Assembly: GCA_902571865.1 (NCBI GenBank)
Contig: CACGDO010000005.1
Location: 65,486 to 129,485 of the forward strand
DNA length: 64,000 nt
DNA from: an uncultured Alphaproteobacteria bacterium
GTDB taxonomy: Bacteria > Pseudomonadota > Alphaproteobacteria > HIMB59 > GCA-002718135
Direction of reading: 5' to 3'
Positions 48,782 to 58,823 of the stretch are shown piece by piece. The first letter of the stretch is position 1. Each line of letters begins with the position of its first letter. Both the position numbers and the translations under genes were made by a program. A model generated the notes under the pieces. That model was not told the origin of the DNA. It was given only the letters and a program-made list of their open reading frames with translations, and did no database searches.

Positions 48782-49883
48782 CAAAACAATCACGATTATA
48801 TTTTTTCAATCTTTTACAAGCTGTATATGCTTCTTTTTTAGAAAAATTTTCAAATCTAGATTCATAAAGTTGTTTACCGCTAACTTTTATCAGCACTATA
48901 TTCGATATTTTATCTTTTGTAGAAACTGGATATTTACTTTTAATTAATTTAATTTGTTTTTCTGCATTATTTCTATACTTAAATGTTCCAACAACAATGG
49001 AATAAGCATTTTTTTTCTTTTCAATTTTTTTCTTTGCAGTCTCTTCTTTTTTAACTATTTTTTTATTACTACTTTTTGTCTTAATATTTAATTCAGCAAA
49101 TTCTTTATCCATTATTATTTTCAAAGATTGATTGCGTTGACTTCCCGTATCACCCCCAAAAATAATTCCTATTAATCTCTTATCATCTCTAACTGCTGAA
49201 AAGGCTAATTGAAAACCAGATGCTTTTATATATCCAGTTTTAATTCCATCAGCACCATCGTAGCTTAACATTAATTTATTATGCGTTTTGTAAGTCTTAC
49301 CCTTATAAGTAAATTTTGTTTTTCTAAACAACTTATACTCTTCTGGAAAATTTGAAATTAGTGCATGTGAAAGTTTTGCTATATCTCTTGCAGTTGTTAA
49401 TTGCGCTCTATTGGGAAGACCTGATGCATTTTTAAATGTTGTATTATTCATACCTAAATTTTTTGCATAGCTTGTCATAAGTTTAGCAAACTCTTTTTCA
49501 CTACCCGATATATTTTCAGAAACTACAGTTGCTACATCATTTGCTGATTTAATTATAAGGGCATTAATTGCATCTTTAACTTTTATATTTGATCCCGCTT
49601 CTAAATAAAGTTTGCTTGGTGATCTTGAAGCGGCAATATTTGATACACTTAATTGACTATCATAAGTAAGCTTTCCTTTATTAATATAATCAAACACTAT
49701 GTAGAGAGTCATTATTTTTGTTAAGGATGCTGGGTAATTTCTTGTATCAGCATTGACTTCAAATAAAACTTCTTCAGTATCAAAATCGATTACTATAGCT
49801 GCTTTTTTGGCAAATATATTTGATGAAAAACTTAATATGAAAAAACTATTTAAAATTATGATTAATAATAAATTTTTTTTCAT
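48771..49883 (-). CDS. D-alanyl-D-alanine carboxypeptidase with C-terminal SPOR domain
   Basis: 'YPASLTKIMTLYIVFDYI' (SxxK), 'SANDVA' (SxN), 'DGIKTGYIKASG' (KTG); SPOR-like 'YSIVVGTFKYRNNAEKQI'. Confidence 0.92.
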   Translation of the reverse strand: MKKNLLLIIILNSFFILSFSSNIFAKKAAIVIDFDTEEVLFEVNADTRNYPASLTKIMTLYIVFDYINKGKLTYDSQLSVSNIAASRSPSKLYLEAGSNIKVKDAINALIIKSANDVATVVSENISGSEKEFAKLMTSYAKNLGMNNTTFKNASGLPNRAQLTTARDIAKLSHALISNFPEEYKLFRKTKFTYKGKTYKTHNKLMLSYDGADGIKTGYIKASGFQLAFSAVRDDKRLIGIIFGGDTGSQRNQSLKIIMDKEFAELNIKTKSSNKKIVKKEETAKKKIEKKKNAYSIVVGTFKYRNNAEKQIKLIKSKYPVSTKDKISNIVLIKVSGKQLYESRFENFSKKEAYTACKRLKKYNRDCFVRL

Positions 49884-49966
49884 TTTTCTTTGCTTAACAT
49901 AAGATTTTCGATGCTTTCAAACATAAAAATACTTTAAAATATTTCAAAACATATTATTTAATAAAT

Positions 49967-50299
49967 ATGGCAAATGAGGGTCAAAATAACAATAATAATG
50001 AGGATTTTCAAAGAGGTCTATTATTAGATACTAAACCAAAAACAAAAAAACCGTCTATGTATAATGTATTATTATTAAATGATGATTATACTCCAATGGA
50101 ATTTGTTGTGATGGTTTTAGAAAAAATATTTAATAAAAAACAAGAAGAGGCAACGCAAATTATGTTACATGTTCATAAAAATGGTATTGGAGTGTGTGGA
50201 ACATTTACTTATGAGGTAGCGGAGTCTAAATGTAAATCGGTAATGGATATGGCAAAAAAAAATGAACATCCTTTACAATGTACAATGGAAAAAAGTTAA
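49967..50299 (+). CDS. clpS: ATP-dependent Clp protease adaptor ClpS
   Basis: '[24 protein letters not shown]', '[24 protein letters not shown]'. Confidence 0.96.
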   Translation: MANEGQNNNNNEDFQRGLLLDTKPKTKKPSMYNVLLLNDDYTPMEFVVMVLEKIFNKKQEEATQIMLHVHKNGIGVCGTFTYEVAESKCKSVMDMAKKNEHPLQCTMEKS

Positions 50300-52572
50300 T
50301 GCTGTCACAAAATTTAGAAAAAACATTAAGAGAAGCATATCAATTAGCAACTAACTATAAGCATGAGTATGTCACTCTAGAGCATCTTTTATATTCTCTT
50401 TTGGAAGATCAAGATGCTATTAGTGTACTTAAAGCGTGTGCTGTTGATATTTCAAATTTAAAAGAAAATGTTGAAAAATTTATCATTAATGATTTAGAAA
50501 ATCTTAAAGAAAATTTTACAGGCGAGCCAAAATTAACAAATGGTTTTCAAAGAGTTTTACAAAGAGCTGCTATACACGTGCAATCGAGTGGAAGAGAAAG
50601 TGTTACAGGAGCTAACATGATTGTAGCTTTATTTTCTGAGAAAGAAAGTCATGCTGTATATTTTCTTCATCAACAAAATATGAGTAGATTAGATGCTGTT
50701 CAATATATTTCACATGGTATTTCAAAAGCTAACGAAAGTTTTGAAAATGAAGAATTTGTAGATAGTCAAACAAATGACAATAATTCACAACAAGAGCCTA
50801 AAAGTGCTTTAGGTCAATTTTGTATAAATCTTAATGAAAAATCAAAAGATGGTAAAATTGATAAGCTAATCGGAAGAAGCAAAGAATTAGATAGAACAAT
50901 TCAAATTTTATGTAGAAGACAAAAAAATAATCCTTTATTTGTTGGAGATCCTGGCGTTGGAAAAACAGCGATTGCTGAAGGTTTAGCAAAAAGAATTACA
51001 GAAAAAAAAGTTCCTAAAATTATGGAGGATGCAGTAATTTATTCTTTAGATATGGGTGCATTACTAGCAGGCACAAGATACAGAGGTGATTTTGAAGAAA
51101 GATTGAAAGCCGTTCTTAAAGAATTACAAAAAAAAGACAAAGCCGTTTTATTTATTGATGAAATCCACACAGTTATTGGGGCAGGGGCAACGAGTGGAGG
51201 CTCAATGGATGCAAGTAATTTATTAAAACCATCCTTAGGAAATGGCAGCCTCAAATGTATTGGATCAACAACATATAAGGAATTTAAAAATTATTTCGAA
51301 AAAGATAGAGCTTTAGTTAGAAGGTTCCAAAAAATTGATGTTAAGGAACCATCAAAAGATGAAACTGTTAAAATTCTTGAAGGTTTAAAAACGTACTATG
51401 AAGAACACCATAATATTAAATATTCACCAGAAGCAATTATTAGCGCGGTTGAGTTATCAAATAAATATATAGGTGATAGAAAGTTACCAGATAAAGCTAT
51501 TGATGTTATCGATGAAGCAGGAGCATCTCAATATTTATTACCAGAAGAAAAGAGAAAAAAAATTATTCTTTCTAAAGATATCGAAGCAGTAGTTGCTTTA
51601 ATGGCAAGAATTCCAACAAAATCCGTTAATCAAAGCGATAAGAACAGTTTAAAAAATTTAGAGAGAGATTTGAAAAATTTCGTCTTTGGTCAAGACAAAG
51701 CCATCGAAGAATTATCATCTTCCATTAAGTTGGCAAGAGCAGGATTAAGAGAAGATGGAAAACCAATTGGCTCATATCTATTTTCTGGGCCTACAGGGGT
51801 AGGGAAGACTGAGGTAGCTAAACAGTTAAGTAATACCCTTGGAATTAAACTGCTTAGATTTGATATGTCAGAATATATGGAGCGTCATACTGTGAGCAGA
51901 CTTATTGGAGCTCCTCCTGGTTATGTAGGTTTTGACCAAGGCGGTTTATTAACCGATGGCGTTGATCAAAATCCTCATTGTGTACTGTTATTGGATGAAA
52001 TTGAAAAAGCCCACTATGATTTATTCAATATTCTTTTACAAGTAATGGATTATGGAAAACTAACAGATCATAATGGTAAGACGATAGATTTCAGAAACGT
52101 TATATTAATTATGACAACTAATGCTGGTGCAATTGATGTATCTAAAAACAAAATTGGTTTTAATGCAAAAAGATCTAACGATGATAGTAGTGATGCAATA
52201 AATAGAATTTTTTCACCAGAATTTAGAAATCGTATCGACTCAATTATTCATTTTAATCATTTATCTAAAAATATTGTACTTTCGATAGTAGATAAATTTA
52301 TTATAGAAATTGAAGCACAACTCGAAGATAAAGGAGTTTCATTATCAATTAATAAAGAAGCAAAAGAATTTTTAGCTGAAGAGGGTTATGATGAAGTTTA
52401 CGGTGCGAGAGAATTAGGTAGAGTAATACAAGAAAAAGTTAAAAAACCGATGGCTGAAGAACTTATCTTTGGTAAACTAGCTAAAGGTGGACATGTTGAA
52501 ATTACATGTAAAGATAAAAAAATTAACTTTGAATTTTCTAATAAACAAGAAGTAAAAAAAGAATTAGCCTAA
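50299..52572 (+). CDS. clpA: ATP-dependent Clp protease ATP-binding subunit ClpA
   Basis: Two AAA+ domains ('GDPGVGKTAIAEGLA', 'GPTGVGKTEVAKQLS'); TAATG overlap with clpS gives start 50299. Confidence 0.97.
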   Translation: MLSQNLEKTLREAYQLATNYKHEYVTLEHLLYSLLEDQDAISVLKACAVDISNLKENVEKFIINDLENLKENFTGEPKLTNGFQRVLQRAAIHVQSSGRESVTGANMIVALFSEKESHAVYFLHQQNMSRLDAVQYISHGISKANESFENEEFVDSQTNDNNSQQEPKSALGQFCINLNEKSKDGKIDKLIGRSKELDRTIQILCRRQKNNPLFVGDPGVGKTAIAEGLAKRITEKKVPKIMEDAVIYSLDMGALLAGTRYRGDFEERLKAVLKELQKKDKAVLFIDEIHTVIGAGATSGGSMDASNLLKPSLGNGSLKCIGSTTYKEFKNYFEKDRALVRRFQKIDVKEPSKDETVKILEGLKTYYEEHHNIKYSPEAIISAVELSNKYIGDRKLPDKAIDVIDEAGASQYLLPEEKRKKIILSKDIEAVVALMARIPTKSVNQSDKNSLKNLERDLKNFVFGQDKAIEELSSSIKLARAGLREDGKPIGSYLFSGPTGVGKTEVAKQLSNTLGIKLLRFDMSEYMERHTVSRLIGAPPGYVGFDQGGLLTDGVDQNPHCVLLLDEIEKAHYDLFNILLQVMDYGKLTDHNGKTIDFRNVILIMTTNAGAIDVSKNKIGFNAKRSNDDSSDAINRIFSPEFRNRIDSIIHFNHLSKNIVLSIVDKFIIEIEAQLEDKGVSLSINKEAKEFLAEEGYDEVYGARELGRVIQEKVKKPMAEELIFGKLAKGGHVEITCKDKKINFEFSNKQEVKKELA

Positions 52573-53702
52573 TTTTTGAAAGGAAGATAATCTTCTAATT
52601 TTTCTTTTTGGTTATCAATAAGCTGACTTTCTTTATCAAGAAAATTTTGAATAGCTTTACTAAATTCTTGATCTTTAATCCAGTGAGTACTCCATGTTTT
52701 TGTCGGTGCATAACCTCTTTGTAATTTATGCTCACCTTGAGCGCCTGCTTCTACAATTTGAATCTTATTTTGAATTGCGTATTCAATTGCTTGATAATAA
52801 CAGAGTTCAAAATGTAAAAATGGCACTTCATATTTTGATCCCCATAATCGTCCATACAAATGAGATTTACTTAGAAAATTAATTGCAGAAGCAACCATTT
52901 GATTTTCTTGATAAGCCATTATAAGCAATATTTTATTTTTAAAATTCTGTAATATCTCAAAGAAAAATTCTTTAGTTAAATAAGTAGAACCCCATTTTCT
53001 TCCTGTTGTATCTAAATAACAATCGTAAAAAAAATTTATATGCTCTTCTTTAATATCATCTCCATTAAGTAATTTTACAGTTAAATTATTATTTTCAATA
53101 CATTGTCTTTCTCGCCTAATAATTTTTCTTTTTCTTGAGGATAAGTCATTTAAGAATTCATTAAAATTTTTGTATTCATTATTTTTCCAATGAAATTGTA
53201 TTCCTGATCTAACCATAATATTATCAATACCATTCCAATTTGATACATCATTGATAAAATTAAAATGGAGAGAAGAAACATTTATTTTTTTTGCCTCTTG
53301 TATAATATTATTAATTACCTGAACTTGCTTTCCCTTTTTATCTTTTACTGATTTGTTTAAAACAATTCTGCCACCAGTTACTGGTGTAAACGGTATTGCA
53401 GATTGAAGTTTTGGATAATAGTTTATTCCATATCGATGAAAAGCATCAGCCCAAGAATGATCAAAAATATATTCTCCAAAAGAATGGTTCTTTATATAAA
53501 GAGGACATAATGAGATAATTTTATCATTTTTTTGTTCAATATAATGATATGGCTGCCAACCTGTTTTGGTATTTGCACTATTACTTTTTTCTAAAGCGTG
53601 AAGAAATTCATATTGTAAGAACGGATGATCATTTCCAACACATTCATTCCATTCAGAACTTTTGATGTTACTGAGCGAAGAGCAAAAAAAATGTTCACTC
53701 AT
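52569..53702 (-). CDS. GNAT/FemAB-like protein (peptidogalycan biosynthesis / COG3146-like)
   Basis: 'HPFLQYEFLHALEKS', 'YIFDHSWADAFHRYGINYYPKLQSAIPFTPVTGGRI', 'VEAGAQGEHKLQRGYAP'. Confidence 0.85.
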   Translation of the reverse strand: MSEHFFCSSLSNIKSSEWNECVGNDHPFLQYEFLHALEKSNSANTKTGWQPYHYIEQKNDKIISLCPLYIKNHSFGEYIFDHSWADAFHRYGINYYPKLQSAIPFTPVTGGRIVLNKSVKDKKGKQVQVINNIIQEAKKINVSSLHFNFINDVSNWNGIDNIMVRSGIQFHWKNNEYKNFNEFLNDLSSRKRKIIRRERQCIENNNLTVKLLNGDDIKEEHINFFYDCYLDTTGRKWGSTYLTKEFFFEILQNFKNKILLIMAYQENQMVASAINFLSKSHLYGRLWGSKYEVPFLHFELCYYQAIEYAIQNKIQIVEAGAQGEHKLQRGYAPTKTWSTHWIKDQEFSKAIQNFLDKESQLIDNQKEKLEDYLPFKN

Positions 53703-53712
53703 TTTGAGTATG

Positions 53713-54177
53713 CTATTTAATTTTAATTATTGCGTCTATTTCAACAGAAATATTAAGTGGAAGAGCATTTGATCCAACTGCGAACCGTGCATGTCTTCCT
53801 TTATCACCAAAAATATTAACTAATAAATCTGATGCTCCATTTATAATTTTAGGTTGATCAGTAAAGTTGTCATTACAATTAACAAAACCCCCAAGTTTCA
53901 AAAAGGTGTCTAATTTATCCCAATCTCCTTTTATTGATGTTTTTAAAGCTGCGATAATGTTAATGCAGCAAATTTCAGCAGCCTTTATTCCTTCTTCTTC
54001 AGAAATATCCACACCAACTTTTCCACTATATAAAATTTTACCATCTATTACAGGTCCTTGACCTGATACATAAACGGTACTATCTGAAACTTTATAAGGA
54101 ACGTAATTTGCAAGTGGTGTTGGCATATCAGGAATATTTAAATCTAATTTCTTGATATTTTCTTCAAAGATGTGCAT
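53713..54177 (-). CDS. RidA family protein
   Basis: 'YVPYKVSDSTVYVSGQGPVIDGKILYSGKVG', 'DKGRHARFAVGSNALPLNISVEIDAI'. Confidence 0.88.
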   Translation of the reverse strand: MHIFEENIKKLDLNIPDMPTPLANYVPYKVSDSTVYVSGQGPVIDGKILYSGKVGVDISEEEGIKAAEICCINIIAALKTSIKGDWDKLDTFLKLGGFVNCNDNFTDQPKIINGASDLLVNIFGDKGRHARFAVGSNALPLNISVEIDAIIKIK

Positions 54178-54225
54178 TACACATATATATATAAAACAAT
54201 TTGGGTGAAGGTAAAGAAAACAAAT

Positions 54226-54792
54226 ATGATTAAATTTAAAAAACTATTTATTTTCATCTTCATTTTCTCAATATTTTTAAAAGGAGAGATTTTAATGGCT
54301 GATGAAAAAAAAGATATTATCCATATGACACTTAAAGATGGTATTGTTGTAATAGAGACAAAACCAAATGTAGCACCAAAACATGTTAAACAAATCAAGC
54401 AACTTATAGAAGAAGGACAGTATGATGGGGTTGTTTTTCATAGAGTTATAGATGGGTTTATGGCTCAGACAGGAGATGTAGAATTTGGGAATTCAAGTAA
54501 TGATAGTTTTAACTTATCAAGGGCTGGTACAGGTGGATCAAAACTTCCTGATATAGAGGCTGAATTTTCGTCAGAAAACCACGGAAGAGGAGCCGTGTCA
54601 ATGGCAAGAGCACAAAACCCAAATAGTGCTAACAGTCAATTTTTTATTTGTTTTAATGACTGCTCTTTTCTAGATGGTCAATATACTGTTTGGGCTCAAG
54701 TTACCGAAGGTATGGAATATGTAGATAATATCACAAGAGGTGAACCACCTGCAGATCCAGATAAAATAATTAAAATGGAGATTATTAAATAA
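54226..54792 (+). CDS. Peptidyl-prolyl cis-trans isomerase, cyclophilin type
   Basis: 'FHRVIDGFMAQTGD', 'GRGAVSMARAQNPNSANSQFFICFND', 'LDGQYTVWAQVTEGMEYVD'; hydrophobic N-terminus MIKFKKLFIFIFIFSIFLKG. Confidence 0.93.
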   Translation: MIKFKKLFIFIFIFSIFLKGEILMADEKKDIIHMTLKDGIVVIETKPNVAPKHVKQIKQLIEEGQYDGVVFHRVIDGFMAQTGDVEFGNSSNDSFNLSRAGTGGSKLPDIEAEFSSENHGRGAVSMARAQNPNSANSQFFICFNDCSFLDGQYTVWAQVTEGMEYVDNITRGEPPADPDKIIKMEIIK

Positions 54793-54796
54793 TTAA

Positions 54797-55879
54797 ATGT
54801 TTGTAGCTGACTTGCATAATGATCTTGTGCAAAGAGTTATCGAAGGTGAAGATGTTACAAAACTTACATCCCATGGGCATACGGACATACCAAGATTATT
54901 AAAATCTGAAATTGATTTAGAAATTTTAATTATTTGGGTTTCAAGTAATTCTAAAGAACCAAATTTTTTTAAAAGAGCTGATAAAATGTATGATGAGATT
55001 GAAAGAATTTCATCACACGAAGAAATTGTCATTCCAAAAAAACTTTCAGACATAAATGAGGCGATTAATAATAATAAGTTAATGCTTCCAATTTCAATGG
55101 AAGGTGGAGAAGGTTTAGAAAATGATATTAATAATTTATATCATTTTATAGAAAGAGGTCTTTTCTATTTCGGCCCAACTTGGAATCATTCTTTGGAATG
55201 GGTTTCATCAAATTATGATGAGACATACAATTCTTCAAAACTTAAAAGTCATGGTTTAAACGAATTTGGGAAAGAAGTTATTTCTATTTGCCAAGATAAT
55301 AATGTGCTAATTGATGTTTCGCACATTGGAGAGAAAAGTTTTTGGGATATTGCATCAATAAGTACCAAACCTTTTATTGCCTCACATTCTAGCGTGTATA
55401 ATTTGTGTCCACATTTTCGTAATTTAAAAGATGATCAAATTGAAGCTATCAAAAAATCAAAAGGATTAATTGGCCTAAATCCATATCCTTTTTTTATTGA
55501 TAAATCTTTTAAAGAAAGAGAATCAAAAGAAAGGAATAAATATCTCGATGAATTAAATTCTATTGAAAGAAAATATTCTAATAAAACTTCTCAATGGATA
55601 GCAAAACAACATTTTCTACAAAAAAAATTAGCAGACATATGCCCAAGTATAGAAGTATTTGTTGATCATATTGAATATATAATTAATCAAATAGGAATTG
55701 ATTATGTAGGTATAGGCAGTGACTACGATGGACTTGATTGCTTGCCTCATTCATGGAATGATTGTTTAGACCATATGATAATTCAAGAGTCTTTAGAAAA
55801 AAGAGGTTATAAATTTTTAGAAATTGAAAAAATTATGGGAAAAAATATTTTAAGAGTTTTAGAAGAAATCTACAATTAG
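54797..55879 (+). CDS. Membrane dipeptidase (peptidase M19)
   Basis: 'DLHNDL', 'MEGGEGLENDINNLYHFIERGLFYFGPTWNHS', 'DVSHIGEKSFWDI', 'ASHSSVYNLCPHFRNL', 'GIGSDYDGLD'. Confidence 0.92.
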   Translation: MFVADLHNDLVQRVIEGEDVTKLTSHGHTDIPRLLKSEIDLEILIIWVSSNSKEPNFFKRADKMYDEIERISSHEEIVIPKKLSDINEAINNNKLMLPISMEGGEGLENDINNLYHFIERGLFYFGPTWNHSLEWVSSNYDETYNSSKLKSHGLNEFGKEVISICQDNNVLIDVSHIGEKSFWDIASISTKPFIASHSSVYNLCPHFRNLKDDQIEAIKKSKGLIGLNPYPFFIDKSFKERESKERNKYLDELNSIERKYSNKTSQWIAKQHFLQKKLADICPSIEVFVDHIEYIINQIGIDYVGIGSDYDGLDCLPHSWNDCLDHMIIQESLEKRGYKFLEIEKIMGKNILRVLEEIYN

Positions 55880-56467
55880 CAAAATACCAATTAAAACTAA
55901 AATAAATCCTGATATTTTTTGAATTATACCTTGCCTTTTTTGGAAAAAATCATTCATTCCATAACTTGTCACAACAAGGCAAACAATAATGTACCAAATC
56001 CCATCAATAACGGAAGCAGTTACAACAAGAATTGAATGAGAATAAAATGAGGCATCAATTTTTACAAATTGAGAAAAGACAGCTGAAAACCATATAAGAA
56101 TTTTGGGATTAAAAATCGCTATCAAAAATCCTTGTAGAAAAGAATTAATACTTTTTTGTTCGTTAATTTTATCTATTTCCTCATTTTTTTTAAATATAAA
56201 TTGAAAACCTAAATATAATAAAAAAAGAATTCCAATTATTTGAATTAATTGAAATAATAATTCGTTTGCTGTTAAAATTATTGATAATCCAGTAACCGCA
56301 AATACAGCATAAACACCCATTCCTAATCCATGACCAACTGCAGTCATAAAGCCAGCAAATCGATTAATTGTAATACTATTTCTTATAATTAACGCTAAAC
56401 TTGGACCTGGTGACATTGCTCCTGCAACACAAACAGTAGCAAACTGAAGCCAAAATATAAAAGTCAC
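55859..56467 (-). CDS. LysE family translocator
   Basis: 'MSPGPSLALIIRNSI', 'FLQGFLIAIFNPKILIWFSAVF'. Confidence 0.9.
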   Translation of the reverse strand: MTFIFWLQFATVCVAGAMSPGPSLALIIRNSITINRFAGFMTAVGHGLGMGVYAVFAVTGLSIILTANELLFQLIQIIGILFLLYLGFQFIFKKNEEIDKINEQKSINSFLQGFLIAIFNPKILIWFSAVFSQFVKIDASFYSHSILVVTASVIDGIWYIIVCLVVTSYGMNDFFQKRQGIIQKISGFILVLIGILLIVDFF

Positions 56468-57202
56468 TTAATTACTTGTTAGGGTTAAATATTTTTTTAT
56501 TGTTTCTTGTAAGCCAAATTCAAAAGTATCACAGATGAGAGCATGACCAATAGATACTTCTTTAACATTATTTATTTTATCTAAAAAAAACTTTAAATTT
56601 TCTAAATTTAAATCATGACCAGCATTTAATTCAATTTTTGGAAACTCTTTTTTTAGATAGTTTGTTACTTCGATATAATCTCTAATTGCTTTTTCCTTAT
56701 TTTCATTAAAGTTATGAGCATAATCAAAAGTATAAAGTTCTACTCTATCAGTTTTTATTACTTCTAAATTTTCCAGTGTTTTTATAGATGGGTTAATAAA
56801 TATTGAAACACGAATATTCTTACTCTTAAATTCACTAACTATATCTGATAATAAATTTTTGTTAGTTTCACAGTCCCAGCCAAAAGAAGAGGTAAGAGCA
56901 CCAGGTGGATCTGGAACTAAAGTTACTTGATCTGGTTTAACTTCAATTACTTTTTTGACAAAAAAATCTGATGGGTATCCCTCTACATTAAATTCTTTAT
57001 TTTCAAATTTTGATAATAAGTTTTTCAAAGGTTCTAGGTCAGAAAATTTTGCATGTCTTTCATCAGGACGCGGATGTACTGTAATTCCATCAGCACCATA
57101 GTTTAAGCATTTATCACTAATATCAATTAAGTTTGGTAAATCTGCTCCTCTAGCATTTCTTACTAAAGCAAACTTGTTTACATTAACACTTAAGGCTGTC
57201 AT
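56468..57202 (-). CDS. pdxJ: Pyridoxine 5'-phosphate synthase
   Basis: 'LSVNVNKFALVRNARG', 'GADGITVHPRPDERHAKFSDL', 'LVPDPPGALTSSFGWD', 'ELNAGHDLNLENL'. Confidence 0.95.
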   Translation of the reverse strand: MTALSVNVNKFALVRNARGADLPNLIDISDKCLNYGADGITVHPRPDERHAKFSDLEPLKNLLSKFENKEFNVEGYPSDFFVKKVIEVKPDQVTLVPDPPGALTSSFGWDCETNKNLLSDIVSEFKSKNIRVSIFINPSIKTLENLEVIKTDRVELYTFDYAHNFNENKEKAIRDYIEVTNYLKKEFPKIELNAGHDLNLENLKFFLDKINNVKEVSIGHALICDTFEFGLQETIKKYLTLTSN

Positions 57203-57211
57203 GTTTATAAA

Positions 57212-57868
57212 TTATATAACTTTCCCATATGTTTTAATCATCCATTCATGAACTTTAGGATGATTATATACTTCTTCTCTCAATTTTTTTAACCTTTCAT
57301 AAGGTTCTAATATATCAGTTGGTACACCATCTAAAAGTCCGGAGGTTAGCCAGCCAAGTAGTCTCCATATTGCCAAATCAGCAATAGAAATCTTTTTACC
57401 AACAAAAAAATTAGATTCATTATTTTTCTCAAGTAAATTGTCAAGAAACTGAAACCATTTTGGCAGATGTTTTGTTGCTAAAATTTTTCTAGCCAATTCT
57501 AATCGTTCCTTCTCTTTATCTCTACTAGATAGAGTTACCAGATAGTTTATGTCTTGTGCCGTATCAATAATTTGATCAATTTGAGCTGCTTCAAAATCAT
57601 TATCTTTTGGATATAAACCTGCTAACTTTCCACAAAATCTGGCAATTGCTCCTGTCTGCGCAACTATTTTGCCATCAACATCCAATACAGGTAATTGTTT
57701 GAAAGGAGCTATTTTTTTGTTTGGTAATAATCCCGTTGCCTTCAGGTCATCTATTTCTTTTCCCTCAACACGATAATCATTGAATGGAATACCCCCTATA
57801 AATAAAGCTAATCTCGTAACTTCTGCTCTCCAAAAAGGGATTTTAAAATAGTATAATGTAATTTCCAT
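57212..57868 (-). CDS. Glutathione S-transferase family protein
   Basis: N-terminal thioredoxin-like 'YYFKIPFWRAEVTRLALFIGGIPFNDYRV', 'KQLPVLDVDGKIVAQTGAIARF'. Confidence 0.88.
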   Translation of the reverse strand: MEITLYYFKIPFWRAEVTRLALFIGGIPFNDYRVEGKEIDDLKATGLLPNKKIAPFKQLPVLDVDGKIVAQTGAIARFCGKLAGLYPKDNDFEAAQIDQIIDTAQDINYLVTLSSRDKEKERLELARKILATKHLPKWFQFLDNLLEKNNESNFFVGKKISIADLAIWRLLGWLTSGLLDGVPTDILEPYERLKKLREEVYNHPKVHEWMIKTYGKVI

Positions 57869-57903
57869 ATTGATTATTTAATTTTTTTACATGATACACA
57901 GAT

Positions 57904-58305
57904 ATGTTCAAAAAAAATATAGATAATTTAATCATTATTCTAAATATTATTTTCTTTTCTTACTACGCTATTCAACTTTTAATATTTACTGATGAATTTG
58001 CTATGAACAATTTAGGTTTTTTTAATCATGCAGTAGCAGGTTTATCAGAGATTGTAGGAATAATATTTGTTACTTTTGTATTAGCTTACATAATAATTAT
58101 GTTTAGAGGGATAGAAAAACAACTACCATTTATTTTTTTAATATTTTTTTTTCAAGTTTTAGTATCATTAAATTTCTGGAGATATGTTTTTACGAATAGT
58201 CCTGGTGAAACAAGTCTAAACATTATTGCAACTAATGCAATTTTCTTTTCTATATTGAGTATTTTAAATTTATTTTTTATTTTTCGAAATTTCAAAAAAA
58301 TTTAA
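57904..58305 (+). CDS. Small four-TM membrane protein, function unknown
   Basis: ORF dominated by hydrophobic segments; no recognised motif. Confidence 0.6.
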   Translation: MFKKNIDNLIIILNIIFFSYYAIQLLIFTDEFAMNNLGFFNHAVAGLSEIVGIIFVTFVLAYIIIMFRGIEKQLPFIFLIFFFQVLVSLNFWRYVFTNSPGETSLNIIATNAIFFSILSILNLFFIFRNFKKI

Positions 58306-58685
58306 CATTGATCATTTATCATTTCATTTTTTCTCATAGGCATAGAATCAATTAATTTAAATAAGCGTATAAAAATTTTTTCATTTATACCATAATCTTT
58401 AATTAAGCCGTCGTATCCGATTACCCATATTCCATACTTATTTAGAAAAGTTGGTGCTTCAAATTCCTTATTTTTGAATTTTTCAAAGTATATAAATTTT
58501 AAATTTCTATCGTTTATTGAACATTTATTTTCAGAAACAAATTTTTGAGTAAGAAGAAATATTTGATCTTCTTTTTTTTCAAAGGAAACTATAACTATTC
58601 TTTTTTCCCAATTAAAATCCGATATTTTCTTGGCCATTATTTCAAAATTTATAAATAAAATTAGAATTATAATTGCATATTTCAT
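58302..58685 (-). CDS. DUF4174-like secreted protein
   Basis: Signal peptide plus 'WEKRIVIVSFEKKEDQ...NLKFIYF...KYGIWVIGYDGLIKDY' pattern. Confidence 0.65.
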   Translation of the reverse strand: MKYAIIILILFINFEIMAKKISDFNWEKRIVIVSFEKKEDQIFLLTQKFVSENKCSINDRNLKFIYFEKFKNKEFEAPTFLNKYGIWVIGYDGLIKDYGINEKIFIRLFKLIDSMPMRKNEMINDQC

Positions 58686-58690
58686 TTCTA

Positions 58691-58765
58691 TGGTGCTGAT
58701 ACCGAGAATCGAACTTGAATCTGACCGTTACCAACGGCCTGTAATAACCATTATACTATATCAGC
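58691..58765 (-). tRNA. tRNA-Thr (anticodon GGT), CCA encoded
   Basis: Minus strand GCTGATA TA GTATAATGGTTATTAC A GGCCG TTGGTAA CGGTC AGAT TCAAG TTCGATT CTCGG TATCAGC A CCA; acceptor 7 bp and anticodon stem 5 bp pair. Confidence 0.88.
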
Positions 58766-58823
58766 ATTTATGTAATATTAGCATAAGCAAAATATTTACT
58801 CAAATCATTCATAATTGACTTGA

